A DNA stretch of 64,000 nt from Nemophila menziesii (taxonomy: Eukaryota; Streptophyta; Magnoliopsida; Boraginales; Hydrophyllaceae). Positions 1 through 11,813 of this stretch are shown piece after piece. The DNA lies in contig JARWIR010000090.1 of assembly GCA_029959085.1 (NCBI GenBank), forward strand, positions 1,426,001-1,490,000. Direction: 5' to 3'. Under the pieces are notes generated by a model that saw only the letters and a program-made list of their open reading frames with translations, was not told where the DNA came from and ran no database searches. The first letter of the stretch is position 1; each line of letters opens with the position of its first letter. A program made the translations under genes and the position numbers.

Positions 1-466
1 AGAAAGGCTCAGAGGGGCTAAGACGGATAAAGAACAATAATATCAAACAAAAGGGTGAGAAAGTCTAAAGGCTTCAAGTGTTTTATCATGAAAGAACTGC
101 CTTAGTCATTTTTCTAACTACCTGATTTCGTTACGTTGTCATTATTAGTTCATAGACAAGTGGGTTTTCAACTAATTTTAAACCTCACGTTCTACACACC
201 AAATAACTATTCCTAAGTTTCAACGTGATTTCTTAGCATTGCTCATTAACTTTTCTATCCTTTATTTCCTGTTTTCATACATGCATGTAAACAAATTTGT
301 TGCATATTTCAATAGCATACTACTTACTATCATTGACCTAATAAAATCATGCTCAAATAGGTACATTCAAGATATTCTATGCCTTAATTCAACCTAAAAA
401 ATTTAAATTTTATGCAAAAACGAAAAGAAGATGAGGACAACGAATCCCCACCCCCAACTCAAAAGT

Positions 467-486
467 GAGTCGTGTCCCCACGACTC
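467..486. repeat. Conserved 8-bp-stem hairpin (E2 copy)
   Basis: GAGTCGTG and CACGACTC form a perfect inverted repeat around a 4-nt loop. The same hairpin occurs at the same relative place in E1, E3, E4 and E5. Confidence 0.75.
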
Positions 487-532
487 GAAAAAGACTCAAG
501 AATGGAATAAAATTTAAAATAAAACTAACTAA

Positions 533-537
533 ACTAC
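533..537. repeat. Target site duplication of E1, left copy (ACTAC)
   Basis: ACTAC lies immediately left of the E1 LTR and is repeated exactly at 13374-13378 right of the other LTR. This is the 5-bp duplication expected from Ty3/gypsy integrase, and it shows that E1 is a complete insertion. Confidence 0.92.
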
Positions 538-2097
538 TGGTGGTCCTTTGTGTGTTCTAAATAAATGAAAATAATAATCGAACCACAACCGCAAGTGTAC
601 GGTTGTCCCAAGTAGTATAACTGATAAATCAGATTCGTTCCAAGGACGGAATGGTTGATCACAATGTCTATCAAATAGTGATTGATGCACTTATGAAAGT
701 AAAGGATAATAAAATATTTGTTTGGTTTTGTTGATTAAAACTATTAAATGAAAAACAAATTATAAATGCAAGTAGAAGCTAAGACGCAAGTAAAATGAGT
801 GAAAACGCAATATGAGAGGTAGTACTTGAGAACGCAAGGATCCTCCTAATCTTACTTCCTAACTTATGTTGTTTAAGGGCTAAATTGGTCAATTACAATG
901 GTCGGGATTTTAAAATCCTTATACCCCCGTCAGGGTGGACTATAAGGCAATCCTAGGGTGTCACTAGTCCCGTCAGGGTAAATATGATCCACCTTTAGAT
1001 GTTTAAGTTTTATTACCTCATTGGCCCTAGAATTAGCTAAGTTCGTCAGAATCAATAGCTTTTATCCTAGATTGAATAATTAATTCTATACCTAAACCCT
1101 CCGTCAGGATGATCCACACGCCACATATGTGGAATAGCTTAGATACTAATACCTAATTTTAGTTCGCGACTCTAAAATCAGTAAATAATCACAAATTATC
1201 GAAAAGAGTAATGAACCCAATCTAATTTAATTTAATATAAACCCAAATTCAACATTCGTTATTTCATAAAATTAAGATTCACCCATTGTTTGTTCTCAAG
1301 CACTATGAAAAGCTTAGCTCATATTGAAATTAAAAACTAAATTAAAAGAAATGGAATTCATATTGTTTACAAAATTAAAATATAAAAAGAACCTAATTTC
1401 CGGAATTGGAATGACTACGAACGGAGCTATAGACCCACTCCAGCTCTTGTAGCTTCTTCTTTCTTCCTTCTGTTGCTTCTCTCTGGTGTTTAATCTTGTG
1501 GAATGTGAATTGTGTGAAAAATAGAAGTCCAGACCTCCTTTTATAAGCATAAATTCGTTTTAGGGCTTGGACCAGAAAATAGAATATTAATTAAATGTCC
1601 AAGCCCACTTTCTAAGCCCAAAATCCCGTAACTGCTGATACATCTTCACTAAAACAGCTTGTCCCGATGCGTTAGAACTCCGATTGACCTCATTCCAGTT
1701 GCTAAAGTTCCGTAACTCGATAAGGAATGATTTCTCTTCAAAGGTCAACAGCTAGATCATCGCTTAAGCACCTCGAAATCAGCAATCTATGGCCTGGAAA
1801 ATGGATTTTCAGCTCTAAAAATAATATCTTCGGGATTTATCTTCAAGTCTTGACTCTAATTCACGATCTTTGACTCTCTCCTCGGATTCCTCTCCTAGCT
1901 AACATCTAAAACCTGTAAACTTTTCACTAAAAATACCAATATTACGCGCAAAAGTTTAATAATTCAAAAATGCTAGAAATAAAAAGGGAATTCCGGATTA
2001 TTGCATATTTAGTCCAAAAGTCTATCAAATTAATTAAATAAACACCAAAAATGATGTCTCCCAAGGGTCGAAAATAAGAACAATTAGGGAGACATCA
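538..2097 (-). repeat. E1 3' LTR
   Basis: 1560-bp LTR with TG...CA ends on the minus strand. It nearly matches 11814-13373. It contains spaced CCGTCAGG-type motifs (about 927-1110) in the transcribed part downstream of the TATA box. Confidence 0.93.
1538..1545 (-). promoter_or_regulatory. Putative LTR TATA box (E1 3' LTR)
   Basis: TATAAAAG on the minus strand, about 550 bp inside the LTR, a usual place for the U3 promoter. It is conserved in the E1 5' LTR and in E5. Confidence 0.55.
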
Positions 2098-2114
2098 AGA
2101 CCCCCAACTCAAAC
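2098..2114 (-). promoter_or_regulatory. Polypurine tract of E1
   Basis: On the minus strand GTTTGAGTTGGGGGTCT directly abuts the 3' LTR, where plus-strand DNA synthesis would be primed. Near-identical tracts abut the 3' LTRs of E3, E4 and E5. Confidence 0.8.
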
Positions 2115-3468
2115 CTATGTCGTCCCGACAAAGTAAAACAAAACAAAGGGGTAGAAGTAAACGTATAAACCAATAGAAGCTAGCAAATAAACCCTAAAGC
2201 AATTCTCAAAATAAATCTCATATAGCAAACTCTAGAAACTAATATACACATACATCTACAAAGCAACATCAAACATAAATAATCTCAATCATAAAATTAA
2301 AGTTGCAATGCTTGAAGGTTACACTTGTACTCATCTCTGTATGATGGCTATAGGGTGGTCATTAATCCTAACTCGCTTTGAACGCTCCACCTAGTATATT
2401 CCCTATTAACAGAATCATAAATTCACTATGCACTTAGGAATCACGAGGTCTTTACGGTTATAATATTGGCTTAACGACGGGCGTGGATGTATATTTGGTA
2501 AATTTGAAGTGAGCTTTTGGCTCTCTCCTCACTTACCATCAACAGTGTCCTCGAGCTTGAGTTAACGGTCAAAAAGATGTTCTCACTCACCCATATACGC
2601 AACAATTTAGCGTCCCATGTCTACCCACTATTAACAAGATGATTTTCAGAAAATTCCACTTTGCCGGATGTTATTCATTCATGTATTTTTTTCTTTTTCT
2701 TTTCTTTTCTCTTTTTTTTTGTGTACAGAAGCAAACCGGGTTCCCGGTTTTGATGAATCCGGGTTCCCGGTTCCTACTGTATGGATTTTCAACTTTTTTT
2801 TTTCATTCCCGGCAAAGGGTTACAAATATATATCATCTGCAATTGTGCTACAGTACAAAGCACATCAATCCCAACCCATTAAATTCCTCATATGTGGTCC
2901 CACCACCCTAAACTCAAGCTCGAGACATGTCTCAGGATTGTGATTCAAGTGCAGGTCATATGGTCATGCCTAATAATCTAAGGGATAATGGCTTATATCG
3001 TGGCTACAAAGAAAAAGGCTAAAGGCTCAAAGTGGGCTAAGACGGATAATAATTAATACAAGGGATAGAAGGCTAAAAAGGAACAAATGGCTAACAAAGA
3101 ACTGCCCCTATCATTTTCCTAAGTACATAGCTTGTCTTTAGTTCATATCTAGGTGGGTTCTCTACTAATTAGGATTTCACGTTCTACACACCAAACATAT
3201 TCCTTGAGTACAAGCTTACTTCATTTGCATTGTTCATTAATTTTTCCTATTAATTACCTATGTTCGCATGCAATTCTAAATGCGTTTTATATCAATCCCG
3301 AAAGTCCACTATTTACTATCATAGATTTATCAAGAGTATGCTTAAAGGGATATTTAAAAATTTCTATAGTCAAACGCAACTCCGGAAATTCTTTTATTGA
3401 AAGCAAATAAAGCAAATAACACATAAAAACTGGGATGAGGCAACGAACCCCACCCCAAACTCAAAAAT

Positions 3469-3488
3469 GAGTCGTGTCCCCACGACTC
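3469..3488. repeat. Conserved 8-bp-stem hairpin (E1 copy)
   Basis: Perfect GAGTCGTG / CACGACTC inverted repeat with a 4-nt loop, adjoining a PPT-like motif. Identical in E2, E3 and E4. Confidence 0.75.
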
Positions 3489-3552
3489 GAAAAGACTCAA
3501 TAAAGCATTTAAACTAATCTACACTAGGAGGAAAGTTTAGAAAACGTATCTT

Positions 3553-3571
3553 AACCAGCGCGAGGCTGGTT
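3553..3571. repeat. Conserved AACCAGC/GCTGGTT hairpin (E1 copy)
   Basis: A 7-bp perfect stem with a 5-nt loop just after the third ORF. The stem is identical in E3 and E5, while the loop differs in each. Confidence 0.65.
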
Positions 3572-3598
3572 ATCGGTGTTGCGTTCTGGACCTTTATC

Positions 3599-4873
3599 TC
3601 ACGTAACAGCATCATCAATCGCGTTTTGAAGTGTATTTACGCCTAGGATTAAATTTCGCAATAGGTCCAATTCTTTTGTAACGTTTCCCAAAGTAGCAAT
3701 CATCTTCTCCTGATTCTCTTCCAACACCTGAATCTTTGATTCCAACTCAGGTACAGTCTTCGCTTTCTTTGATTGAGGAGTTCTCGGACTCTTGGTAGCT
3801 CGTGTTGCTTCTTCATGGATATTCTTGATTGTGCTCAAAGCTATACCCACACCAACTGAAACAACGTCAGTATCTGCGTCCTTACGCGGAATCTTTGCGT
3901 CTAGACACAACTGAGTAATAGTACAAGGAAACTTCAGATTTTGTTATTTCATTGGTGATTTTGCGAACTCCATGATTGTATCATAAATGATCTTAGCAAC
4001 ATCAAATGGTTTCTCCTCCAAAATACACTTAATAACAAATATGTGCTCTTTCTTCAACTCGGAAGTGTGTTTAATACCAAAGAAAGTGGGTATTACGAAA
4101 CGAGACCAAACCTTAGCACGAGGTGTCAAACTACTGCTGTAAAACTGTCCAGGATATCTCTCACCTTCAGGAATTGGGCTAGACCCATTAACAAGCACGG
4201 TCCCCCAAAGGGATTCAAAATCGAAAGAAGGATCATTAAGAGTTTCTTGGAAAGGGCATGTACCAGAAAAGTTGGGCAATTTTAAGGATTTCCGAATACG
4301 TTCAATAGAGAAAGGAACTACCTTTTTGCGGATATCAATGGCATCACGGGAGGTGGCTAAACCTTCATAAAATTCACGCACAAAAGTAGGAATAAACTCA
4401 AGTTTCCTTTTTTGCAAATCTTTCCAACCAAACTTAGCACATGTTACAGCATATTCTTTGTATTCACTGCTCATAATACCCTTAGGAAAATTTGTCTCCT
4501 CACCAAACTTCAAAAATTCAATTCTTTCACGAACCTGAGTATTCCAACAAGTATAAACCCTCTTAGGCTTGTGGGCCCACATCTTCGTACGCGGAGGTTT
4601 CTGTTGAACGGGTTCTTCCGGAATCTCTTGTTCAGTTTCCTTCTCAGTGTTCTTCTCAATTTCCTTTTCTGATTCCTTCTCACTTTCAATCTCATCAATT
4701 AACCTTCTTTTCTTCTGACCTGTGATTTCTTTTCTGTTAGACTCACGCTGAACTTCATTAATTTTTCGCTTAAGACGCGAATCAGGAATCTCAATAGCTT
4801 GGTCTTGAGAACCACCAATGGTGGTCTTTCTTCTGGGAGCAGTTCTTCGGAAATCACCGGTTCTGTTAGTCAT
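3599..4873 (-). pseudogene. Athila ORF3 (envelope-position protein), one internal stop
   Basis: The third ORF of E1, downstream of pol where Athila elements carry an envelope-like gene. It starts at ATG 4873 (MTNRTGDFRR) and runs 309 codons to a TAA at 3944-3946. The same frame then stays open to 3599, so the original product was about 424 residues. The N-terminal third is basic and Glu/Lys-rich. The middle (WKDLQ...FVREFYEGL...VVPFSIERIRK) resembles the plant 'putative transposon protein' domain often found in Athila ORFs. The C-terminus is a coiled coil (VLEENQEKM, LDLLRNLI). I see no signal peptide or membrane segment, so a true envelope role is not supported. E2, E4 and E5 keep only the ends of this ORF. 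Family assignment is from memory of the motif style. Confidence 0.7.
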
Positions 4874-5257
4874 CTCATTTCACCCCAAACTCAAAACTTC
4901 AAATAATGAAAAACTTAGGGAAAAGTTTAGAATTCTGATGTTTTGAGGATTAGGAATTGAAGAATTAGGTGAGATATGAGATGGGTCTTGGTTAATTTGG
5001 ATGGGAGAAGAAAGGATTGGGTTTTATTTAAGGATTTGATGAAGAAGAATCTTGGGAAAAACTAAGGATTTGATGTAGTTTTTGGAGAGGAGGTGAGTTG
5101 ATCTTGTGTTTTTGTGGTGAAAGAGGGTAGGATTTGATGATATATAGTGTTTAGGTTGATGATTTTCGTAGGTGGGGAGGTTATTGGTGCGTTTTAGGTA
5201 AAAACTTGCAAAAGAGGCTAAGAAAACTAGGTTAAACCCCTCAAAACCGACATCACA
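4874..5257 (-). other. E1 spacer upstream of ORF3
   Basis: AT-rich leader of ORF3 with no ORF. A PPT-like motif (4882-4892) sits just upstream of the ORF3 start, as it does in E5 (49000-49010). Confidence 0.5.
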
Positions 5258-5830
5258 GCTTCAAAAACCGGGTTCCCGGTTTTGGCAAACCGGGTTCCCG
5301 GTTCCGCGTCGCTGTGACGGCGCGGAAAAAATACTTAAATAATTTATTTTTTTCTTTTCCTCTTTTTTTTTTTTTTTCAAAACGCACCAAAACGCTGGAT
5401 CTCAAGACGCGGGGTCAGAGATTTTACTCGCCGAAACCGGGTACCCGGTTCTGTGGAATGCGGGTTCCCGGATTTTTCTCGATGGCGCGAATGAAAACGC
5501 GCCAAAACGCAGCACCCCGAAACGCTGGACCAGAGAATTTCACCAACAGTAGCTCCGAAACCGGGTTCCCGGTTCTGTGGAATGCGGGTTCCCGGTTTTG
5601 TGTCGATGGCGCGAATGAAAACGCACGAAAACGCAAGTCACCAAAATGCTGGGTCAGAGATTTTCAGAAATCACAGCACCAAAACCGGGTACCCGGTTTG
5701 CCAAATACGGGTTCCCGGTTTCTACGCTGTGACATTACCCCAAAACGCCAAGTGTTGCGTTAAAATGGTTGGTACCAGCTCCAAAACCGGGTTCCCGGTT
5801 TTGCGAAACCGGGTTCCCGGTTTCTCCTGG
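5258..5830. repeat. Array of paired GC-rich palindromes in the pol-ORF3 spacer (E1)
   Basis: Ten copies of a 14-bp near-palindrome, ACCGGGTTCCCGGT (some ACCGGGTACCCGGT, a perfect palindrome), in five pairs. Members of a pair are about 20-25 bp apart, and pairs recur every 100-170 bp with linkers rich in AACGC. A homologous array occurs at the same place in E5 (48095-48650); E2, E3 and E4 carry arrays of different palindromes there. Spurious ORFs cross it, but none is credible. Confidence 0.85.
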
Positions 5831-6056
5831 ACATCCAACCATTTTTTCTCCTATTTTCGCCTCATCGACCCCAAACTCATGACCTTTGTACCCCTGAAAT
5901 CATCAAAAACAACTACCCTTCCTCATTTCTTAATAATAAACACTAAAATTACGAAAATCAAACTATTCTAAAATGCAAAAATTTAAAAACTCAGCTAATA
6001 TACAAGTAATTGGCTTTTGTTTAACGTCGTTAAGCTCGACGGGTTACCTCACGCTT

Positions 6057-9000
6057 CTAAGGAGTCTCGCGGAGGTACATGACCTCCCCGGGATGTGGAT
6101 CTTCTGAGCGATTGGTATCTTCACCTCCATGGTATATCTTTAATCTGTGACCGTTCACCATAAAGGTACGGTTCTCTAGCGGATGTTCTATTTCTATTGC
6201 CCCATGAGGTGTAACTTTGGTCACAATGTATGGACCTGACCACTTAGATCTTAACTTACCCGGAAAATTGCTGAACTTTGAATTATACTTTAATACTTTT
6301 TGCCCCACTTCAAAGTTCTTTGGACGAATCCGATTGTCATGCCATTTCTTTGTGTTTTCTTTGTAAAGTTTAGCATTTTCATAAGCATGCAATCGGAATT
6401 CGTCAAGTTCATTAAGCTTCATCATACGATTCTTTCCGGCTAAGATAGGATCTAAGTTCAACTGCGCAATTGCCCAATAGGCACCCATTTCAAGCTCTAA
6501 AGGTAAGTGACAAGCTTTACCATACACCATTCGATAGGGCGATGCACCAACTGGAGTCTTAAACGCAGTACGATAGGCCCACAACGCATCATCTAACTTC
6601 ATTGACCAATCTTTTCTTGTAGGACCAACGGTTTTCTCTAGGATTGACTTGACTTCACGGTTCGAAACTTCAGCTTGGCCATTGGATTGTGGATGATATG
6701 CAGTAGATACACGGTGTCTTACTCCATATTTCTCGAGAACAGTCTTCAGATATTTATTAACGAAATGAGATCCTCCATCGCTAATAATCACTCTAGGTGT
6801 GCCATGTCTAGTGAAAATATGTGATTTCAAGAACTTGATCACCACTCGTGAATCATTGGTAGGTAAAGCCACCGCTTCTACCCACTTAGATACATAATCA
6901 ACAGCTAATAAGATATAGAGGTTACCATTTGAAGGAACGAAGGGACCCATAAAGTCTATGCCCCAAACATCGAATATCTCAACCTCTAACACATTGTTAC
7001 GCGGCATCTCATCCCTCTTTGATATATTTCCGGTAAACTGGCATCTCGAACACTTCTTAACATATTCATGACAATCTTTAATAAGAGAAGGCCAGTAAAA
7101 ACCTGATTGAAATACCTTCGCAGCAGTTCTATCTCCTTTGAAATGTCCTCCATATAAGGAATCATGGCATCCAGCTATAATGGCTTGAGTCTCTTCCCTT
7201 GCTACACATCTTCGTATCATTTGGTCAGCACAAACTTTGTAGAGGTAAGGATCCTCCCAAAAGAACTGTCTAGCCCGATGAGCTAACCTCTTTCTTTCTT
7301 GATAAGTAGAACCTTCAGGGAAAACACCACTCACCACTAAATTCGCAATATCTGCATACCACGGAGCCTCATAATCTCGAACAACGAATAAACTCTCATC
7401 AGGAAACTCTTCTCTAACCGCTTCAGTACCATTATTCATCTCTGAACCCTCTAAACGCGATAGATGATCTGCTACCTGATTCTCACAACCCTTTCTATCC
7501 TTGATCTCTAAATCGAACTCTTGAAGCAATAACACCCATCTGATTAACCTTGGTTTCGCATCTTTCTTCTCCATAAGAAATCTGATCGCGGAATGGTCTG
7601 TATAAACAATAACCTTCGCTCCAAGAAGATAAGAGCGAAATTTATCAAACGAATATACAACTGCTAGCAACTCTTTTTCTGTAACTGTGTAATTAATCTG
7701 AGCACCACTAAAAGTTTTACTAGCATAGTAAATTGAATGAAAGACTTTCTCTTTTCTCTGTCCCAATACAGCTCCCATACACAAATCACTCGCATCACAC
7801 ATGACCTCAAACGGTAAATTCCAATCTGGAGGTAACACTATAGGAGCAGAAATGAGTTTTTCCTTGATTGTTTTGAAGGCCGCTAAACAAGCTTCATCAA
7901 AAAGGAATTTGCAATCCTTTTCGAGTAAGTTGCATAACGGTTTAGCAATCTTAGAAAAATCTTTAATAAAACGCCTATAAAAGCCAGCATGGCCCAGAAA
8001 ACTCCTTACCCCTTTAACAGAAACAGGAGGGGGAAGAGTTTTAATTACCTCTATCTTTGCTCTATCAACCTCTAAACCAGCACTCGAAACTTTGTGACCC
8101 AGAACAATACCTTCGCGAACCATGAAATGACACTTCTCCCAGTTGAGCACCAAATCTGTTTCCTTGCATCTCACTAACACTTTCTCCAAGTTATCCAAAC
8201 ATATATCAAAATCATCACCAAACACGGAGAAATCATCCATAAACACTTCAAGGAAATTATCTATCATATCCCAGAAGATAGCCATCATACACCTTTGAAA
8301 AGTAGCGGGAGCGTTACACAACCCAAATGGCATTCTGCGATATGCAAAAGTACCAAATGGGCATGTAAAGGTAGTTTTATGTTGATCTTCTGGAGCCACG
8401 TAAATCTGATTGTACCCGGAGTAACCATCCAAGAAGCAATAGTACTCTCTTCCGGCTAATTTATCTAACATTTGATCGATGAAGGGCAAAGGGAAATGAT
8501 CTTTTCTGGTGGCCTTGTTCAGCTTTCTGTAATCCATGCAAACTCTCCATCCAACTACCGTCCTTGAAGGAATCGATTCATTTTTATCATTAAGAACTGT
8601 TGTAATTCCTCCTTTCTTCGGTACACACTGAACCGGACTCACCCATTCACTACTCGAAATGGGATAAATAATCCCCGCATCTAAAAGCTTGATCACCTCC
8701 TTCTTCACTACATCCTTCATGGCTGGCATTAATCTTCTCTGACCTTCAACTGAGCGTGCATTAACATCTTCTAGTATGATTTTGTGTTGACAATAGGATG
8801 GACTAATGCCTTTGATATCAGAAATTGTCCAACCTATTGCTTCTTTGTTGGCTCTTAACACACGCAACAGTTTATCTTCTTGAGGACCTGTTAAATTAGT
8901 TGAAACAATAACAGGTAGAGTTTCATTAGTACCCAAATATGCATACCTCAAGTGTGCTGGCAATGGTTTTTCTTCCAACTCCGGAGGAGATTCAATTGAA

Positions 9001-10682
9001 GGCTTCTTTTTAGGAATAATCTCCCCCGGTTCTCTCACAGGTTCATAGGCAAGACGCCTATACTTCGGATTTTCAGAATTTAGAGCTGCAACTGTTTCTG
9101 TAAGCTCCTCTATCATCTCAGGTGAATCTAATGTCAAAGCAGCCTGCAAGATATCATCAAAATTTAAACAATTAAATACCTCTTGCGATGCTTGCTCTAC
9201 TACATCCATTCTGAAGCAGTTTTCCTGAGAATCTGGGAATTTCATAGCTCGAAATACATTGAATTTCACTTCCTCATCTTGTATCCTCATCGTTAATTCG
9301 CCATTCTCTACATCGATCAATGTCCTCCCTGTAGCTAGGAAGAGTCTACCCAAAATAATGGGTACATTTCTATCTGCATTGTATTCAAGAATTACGAAAT
9401 CAACAGGAAATATAAGTGTACCTTCCTTAACAAGGACATCCTCAATACGGCCTTCAGGATGAGCAAGAGACCTGTCCGCCTTTTGCAAGACCATAGAGGT
9501 AGGTCTTGCGTTTCCAATCTTAAGCTTATCAAAGATTGACTTGGGAATCAAATTGATACTTGCCCCCAAGTCACATAGCGCCTTTCCCTTCCATTCTTCT
9601 CCAATAGATATGGGAATCGTGAAACTCCCCGGATCAACTAACTTTGGAGGTAACTTACTTTGACAAATCGCACTACACTCTTCAGGAAGGCCAATCATCT
9701 CATTATCACAATAAGGCCTTTTGTTAGTGAGGGCCCTCTTCAAAAACTTCGTATACTTAGGAATATCTCGAATCGCCTCAAGTAACGGAATATTAATACT
9801 TAGACCCTTCACTCTATTAAAGAATTTCTGAAAATCACCCAAATCACCCTTTTTCTGAACTCGAGATGGAAACGGTGGTGGAGGGCGATTAATTACCATA
9901 TCATCTTTCTTTTTCGGCACTTCTCTTGGTCTTTCTATTTCTTCAACCTCACTATCTTTCTCAATTTCTTTTTCAACCACTTCCTTTTCTTTTCTTGGAA
10001 CTTCTTTCTCTTTCATAACAGGAAAAGGAGGTGGAGGGAGGTTCTTACCACTTCTTAATGTAACCGCTTTGCAGTCTTCACGTTGTGTTGGATTCTCTGT
10101 ATCGCTAGGAAGTTGCCCTTGAGGACGCTGACTCAGCTGTTTATTAATTTGACTTAGCTGATTCTGAAAAATCTTCATATTTGCTTCAGCTGCGTTTTGT
10201 CTTTCCATAGCTTGCGTTTGAAGAGCAATTAAACTTTCAACTGTTTTCTGAAGGGTAACAACTCCTTCTTGTGGATGGGCAGGTAAAGCTTTCTGGTTTA
10301 ATGTTTCGTCATAGGTATTCTGAGGAGCTTGTCTTTGTACATAATTGCCTTGATTCTGTCCACCTTGATAATTGTTGTGTGGTCTTGGATTATAGTTGTT
10401 GCCTTGGGGACGCGACTGATAAGCATAGGTAGGATTGGCTGCCCCATTCGGATTAGAGTATTGAAACCCAGGATGGTTTCTGTTAGGCTGATATCCATTA
10501 CCACTCGAATTGAAATTACCTCTGTTGGACATAAACATCACTGATTCTTGGTTATTCGGACAATTTTCCTCATCATGATCATCTACTCTGCAAATCGAAC
10601 ACATATAAACCTCTTGTGCAGCATGCACAACTACCTTCTTACTCGAAAACCCTTCTTTAACAGCTAAAGTAAGCTGTTTCAA
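6057..10682 (-). CDS. pol: E1 pol polyprotein (with gag C-terminus): PR, RT, RNase H, IN
   Basis: An uninterrupted 1541-codon frame, continuous with gag except for the amber codon at 10701-10703. In order: a CX2CX4HX4C zinc knuckle ([14 protein letters not shown], near 10590), a proline/lysine-rich linker, retroviral-type aspartic protease ([10 protein letters not shown], near 9570), reverse transcriptase (LDGYSGYNQ and the catalytic FMDDFSVF near 8230), RNase H ([19 protein letters not shown]), and integrase with an HHCC finger (HDSLYGGHF...CSRCQ), DDE residues ([25 protein letters not shown]) and a GPY-type tail (SGPYIVTKV). Length and order fit an Athila pol. It copies the element RNA and integrates the cDNA. 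No frameshift was seen, so this is the best-preserved pol in the window. Confidence 0.93.
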   Translation of the reverse strand: MKQLTLAVKEGFSSKKVVVHAAQEVYMCSICRVDDHDEENCPNNQESVMFMSNRGNFNSSGNGYQPNRNHPGFQYSNPNGAANPTYAYQSRPQGNNYNPRPHNNYQGGQNQGNYVQRQAPQNTYDETLNQKALPAHPQEGVVTLQKTVESLIALQTQAMERQNAAEANMKIFQNQLSQINKQLSQRPQGQLPSDTENPTQREDCKAVTLRSGKNLPPPPFPVMKEKEVPRKEKEVVEKEIEKDSEVEEIERPREVPKKKDDMVINRPPPPFPSRVQKKGDLGDFQKFFNRVKGLSINIPLLEAIRDIPKYTKFLKRALTNKRPYCDNEMIGLPEECSAICQSKLPPKLVDPGSFTIPISIGEEWKGKALCDLGASINLIPKSIFDKLKIGNARPTSMVLQKADRSLAHPEGRIEDVLVKEGTLIFPVDFVILEYNADRNVPIILGRLFLATGRTLIDVENGELTMRIQDEEVKFNVFRAMKFPDSQENCFRMDVVEQASQEVFNCLNFDDILQAALTLDSPEMIEELTETVAALNSENPKYRRLAYEPVREPGEIIPKKKPSIESPPELEEKPLPAHLRYAYLGTNETLPVIVSTNLTGPQEDKLLRVLRANKEAIGWTISDIKGISPSYCQHKIILEDVNARSVEGQRRLMPAMKDVVKKEVIKLLDAGIIYPISSSEWVSPVQCVPKKGGITTVLNDKNESIPSRTVVGWRVCMDYRKLNKATRKDHFPLPFIDQMLDKLAGREYYCFLDGYSGYNQIYVAPEDQHKTTFTCPFGTFAYRRMPFGLCNAPATFQRCMMAIFWDMIDNFLEVFMDDFSVFGDDFDICLDNLEKVLVRCKETDLVLNWEKCHFMVREGIVLGHKVSSAGLEVDRAKIEVIKTLPPPVSVKGVRSFLGHAGFYRRFIKDFSKIAKPLCNLLEKDCKFLFDEACLAAFKTIKEKLISAPIVLPPDWNLPFEVMCDASDLCMGAVLGQRKEKVFHSIYYASKTFSGAQINYTVTEKELLAVVYSFDKFRSYLLGAKVIVYTDHSAIRFLMEKKDAKPRLIRWVLLLQEFDLEIKDRKGCENQVADHLSRLEGSEMNNGTEAVREEFPDESLFVVRDYEAPWYADIANLVVSGVFPEGSTYQERKRLAHRARQFFWEDPYLYKVCADQMIRRCVAREETQAIIAGCHDSLYGGHFKGDRTAAKVFQSGFYWPSLIKDCHEYVKKCSRCQFTGNISKRDEMPRNNVLEVEIFDVWGIDFMGPFVPSNGNLYILLAVDYVSKWVEAVALPTNDSRVVIKFLKSHIFTRHGTPRVIISDGGSHFVNKYLKTVLEKYGVRHRVSTAYHPQSNGQAEVSNREVKSILEKTVGPTRKDWSMKLDDALWAYRTAFKTPVGASPYRMVYGKACHLPLELEMGAYWAIAQLNLDPILAGKNRMMKLNELDEFRLHAYENAKLYKENTKKWHDNRIRPKNFEVGQKVLKYNSKFSNFPGKLRSKWSGPYIVTKVTPHGAIEIEHPLENRTFMVNGHRLKIYHGGEDTNRSEDPHPGEVMYLRETP

Positions 10683-10700
10683 CTGTTGCTCTATCGTATT

Positions 10701-11678
10701 CTAAATCTTGTTCTCAAGCGTAGCAAATTTCTCTTCCATATCAACATTATTTACTCCCTTAACTGGTGTTCTTACTGAATTCCACCCAACTTCGTTCTTA
10801 ACTGTTCTTTCTAAAATGATTTTAGCATGAGCGGGTTGAACTTGTAGAAAACCTGCTCCACATAGTGTATCCAATTTCTCTCTCGACTTCCCATCAAGGC
10901 CTCTATAAAAGATCTTAAGCTGTTGTTGTTCTGAATAGCCATGATTGGGAACTCTACGTAAGCACATCTGAAATCTTGTCCAACTCTTACCAAAAGTTTC
11001 ATCATATTCTTGACGGAAATGCGTCAATTCTAATTCAGCATCTAACCTCATGTTACTTGGGTAATACCTGTCAAAGAAAGCAATCTCTAATTGGTCCCAA
11101 TTGGTGATCTTCGTAGGATCTTGCATATCGTGCCATTCACTTGCTCCCTCAGTAACAAAGAACTTAAAAGCAGCAAAATACATCTGTTCTCTCGAAACCC
11201 CTTGTGTGATATAAGAATCACATATCTGTCTGAATTTCTGTACTGCCCTAAGAGGATCTTTTGCTGGTCTACCACGAAAATTCCCAAAATTCTGGAACTG
11301 AGCTAACATACCCGAATCTGGACGGAAACGCGGAACATTAATATCTGGAGCACCTACTCCTATAGCTGGAGCACGGAATGGAACTTCTGGAGGACCATTA
11401 GTAAACCACGGATCGTGATTCATCACTATCTGGACTGGAGGGTTAGGATTCACTGGTGGAACTGGAGGAATAACGCCTGGAGCCAAAGGTTGGCCACCTG
11501 CGCCTAGTTGATTATTTTGTTGATCTTGAAGATTTATCTCTTCCATTCTGTTACTTAACTCTTCTACCTCTAAAGCTTCTCGTTCTCTTCTTCTCTTGTT
11601 AGCAAGTCTGATCAACGATTCTGGATTACTAAGGATCGGAGGTGTTGGCTCTAGATCTTTGAATAGCCTTCTTCGCAT
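10701..11678 (-). pseudogene. gag: E1 gag, ended by an amber codon
   Basis: Starts at ATG 11678 (MRRRLFKDLEPT), 112 bp after the primer site on the element strand. It contains the retrotransposon gag domain (PRFRPDSGMLAQFQNF, then WHDMQDPTKITNWDQLEIAFFDRYYP) that forms the particle shell. A TAG at 10701-10703 stops it after ENKI. E5 has CAG at this codon, and the zinc knuckle lies downstream, so this is a nonsense mutation (C to T in a CHG context), not a normal gag end. Without it, gag and pol form one frame of about 1870 codons. Confidence 0.88.
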
Positions 11679-11789
11679 ACACCAAACCTAAAAACCTGAG
11701 AAAGATAAACAAACAAAAAGCGTAAAACTGATAAAAACAAAAATAAATGCACTATCACTAAAGGATAAACACCGTGGTCACACCTACCG

Positions 11790-11807
11790 TCCCCGGCAGC
11801 GGCGCCA
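11790..11807 (-). promoter_or_regulatory. Primer binding site of E1
   Basis: TGGCGCCGCTGCCGGGGA on the minus strand, 6 bp after the 5' LTR. It fits the 3' end of plant tRNA-Asp with one wobble/mismatch, from memory. The same site follows the LTRs of E2-E5. Confidence 0.85.
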
Positions 11808-11813
11808 AAAACT

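Larger units (their letters stand above)
1..537 (-). mobile_element. E2 (Athila-like Ty3/gypsy), 3' untranslated part
   Basis: This is the downstream noncoding part of element E2, separated from the rest of E2 (which resumes at 13379) by insertion of E1. Joining 537 to 13379 gives a sequence collinear with E4 around 28480-28600, including the GAGTCGTG hairpin and the run of ACTAACTA-type bases before the small third ORF. The 3' LTR of E2 must lie left of the window. No coding potential was seen. Confidence 0.8.
2115..3598 (-). other. E1 3' untranslated region
   Basis: About 1.5 kb without a credible ORF. It shares landmarks with E3, E4 and E5: an inverted repeat AAGTGAG...CTCACTT near 2500-2545, two GGGTTCCCGG palindromes near 2737-2775, a PPT-like motif at 2905-2915, the GAGTCGTG hairpin (3469-3488) with a PPT-like motif at 3452-3462, and the AACCAGC hairpin (3553-3571). 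Confidence 0.75.

Noticed and set aside
467..486. Intrinsic (rho-independent) terminator
   Set aside because: The hairpin lacks a T run and this is a plant nuclear sequence; its conservation in retroelements points to an element function.
5314..5971. Overlapping ORFs of 130-150 codons on the plus strand
   Set aside because: They cross the palindrome array of E1; their repeated protein text only mirrors the DNA repeat and runs against the element strand.
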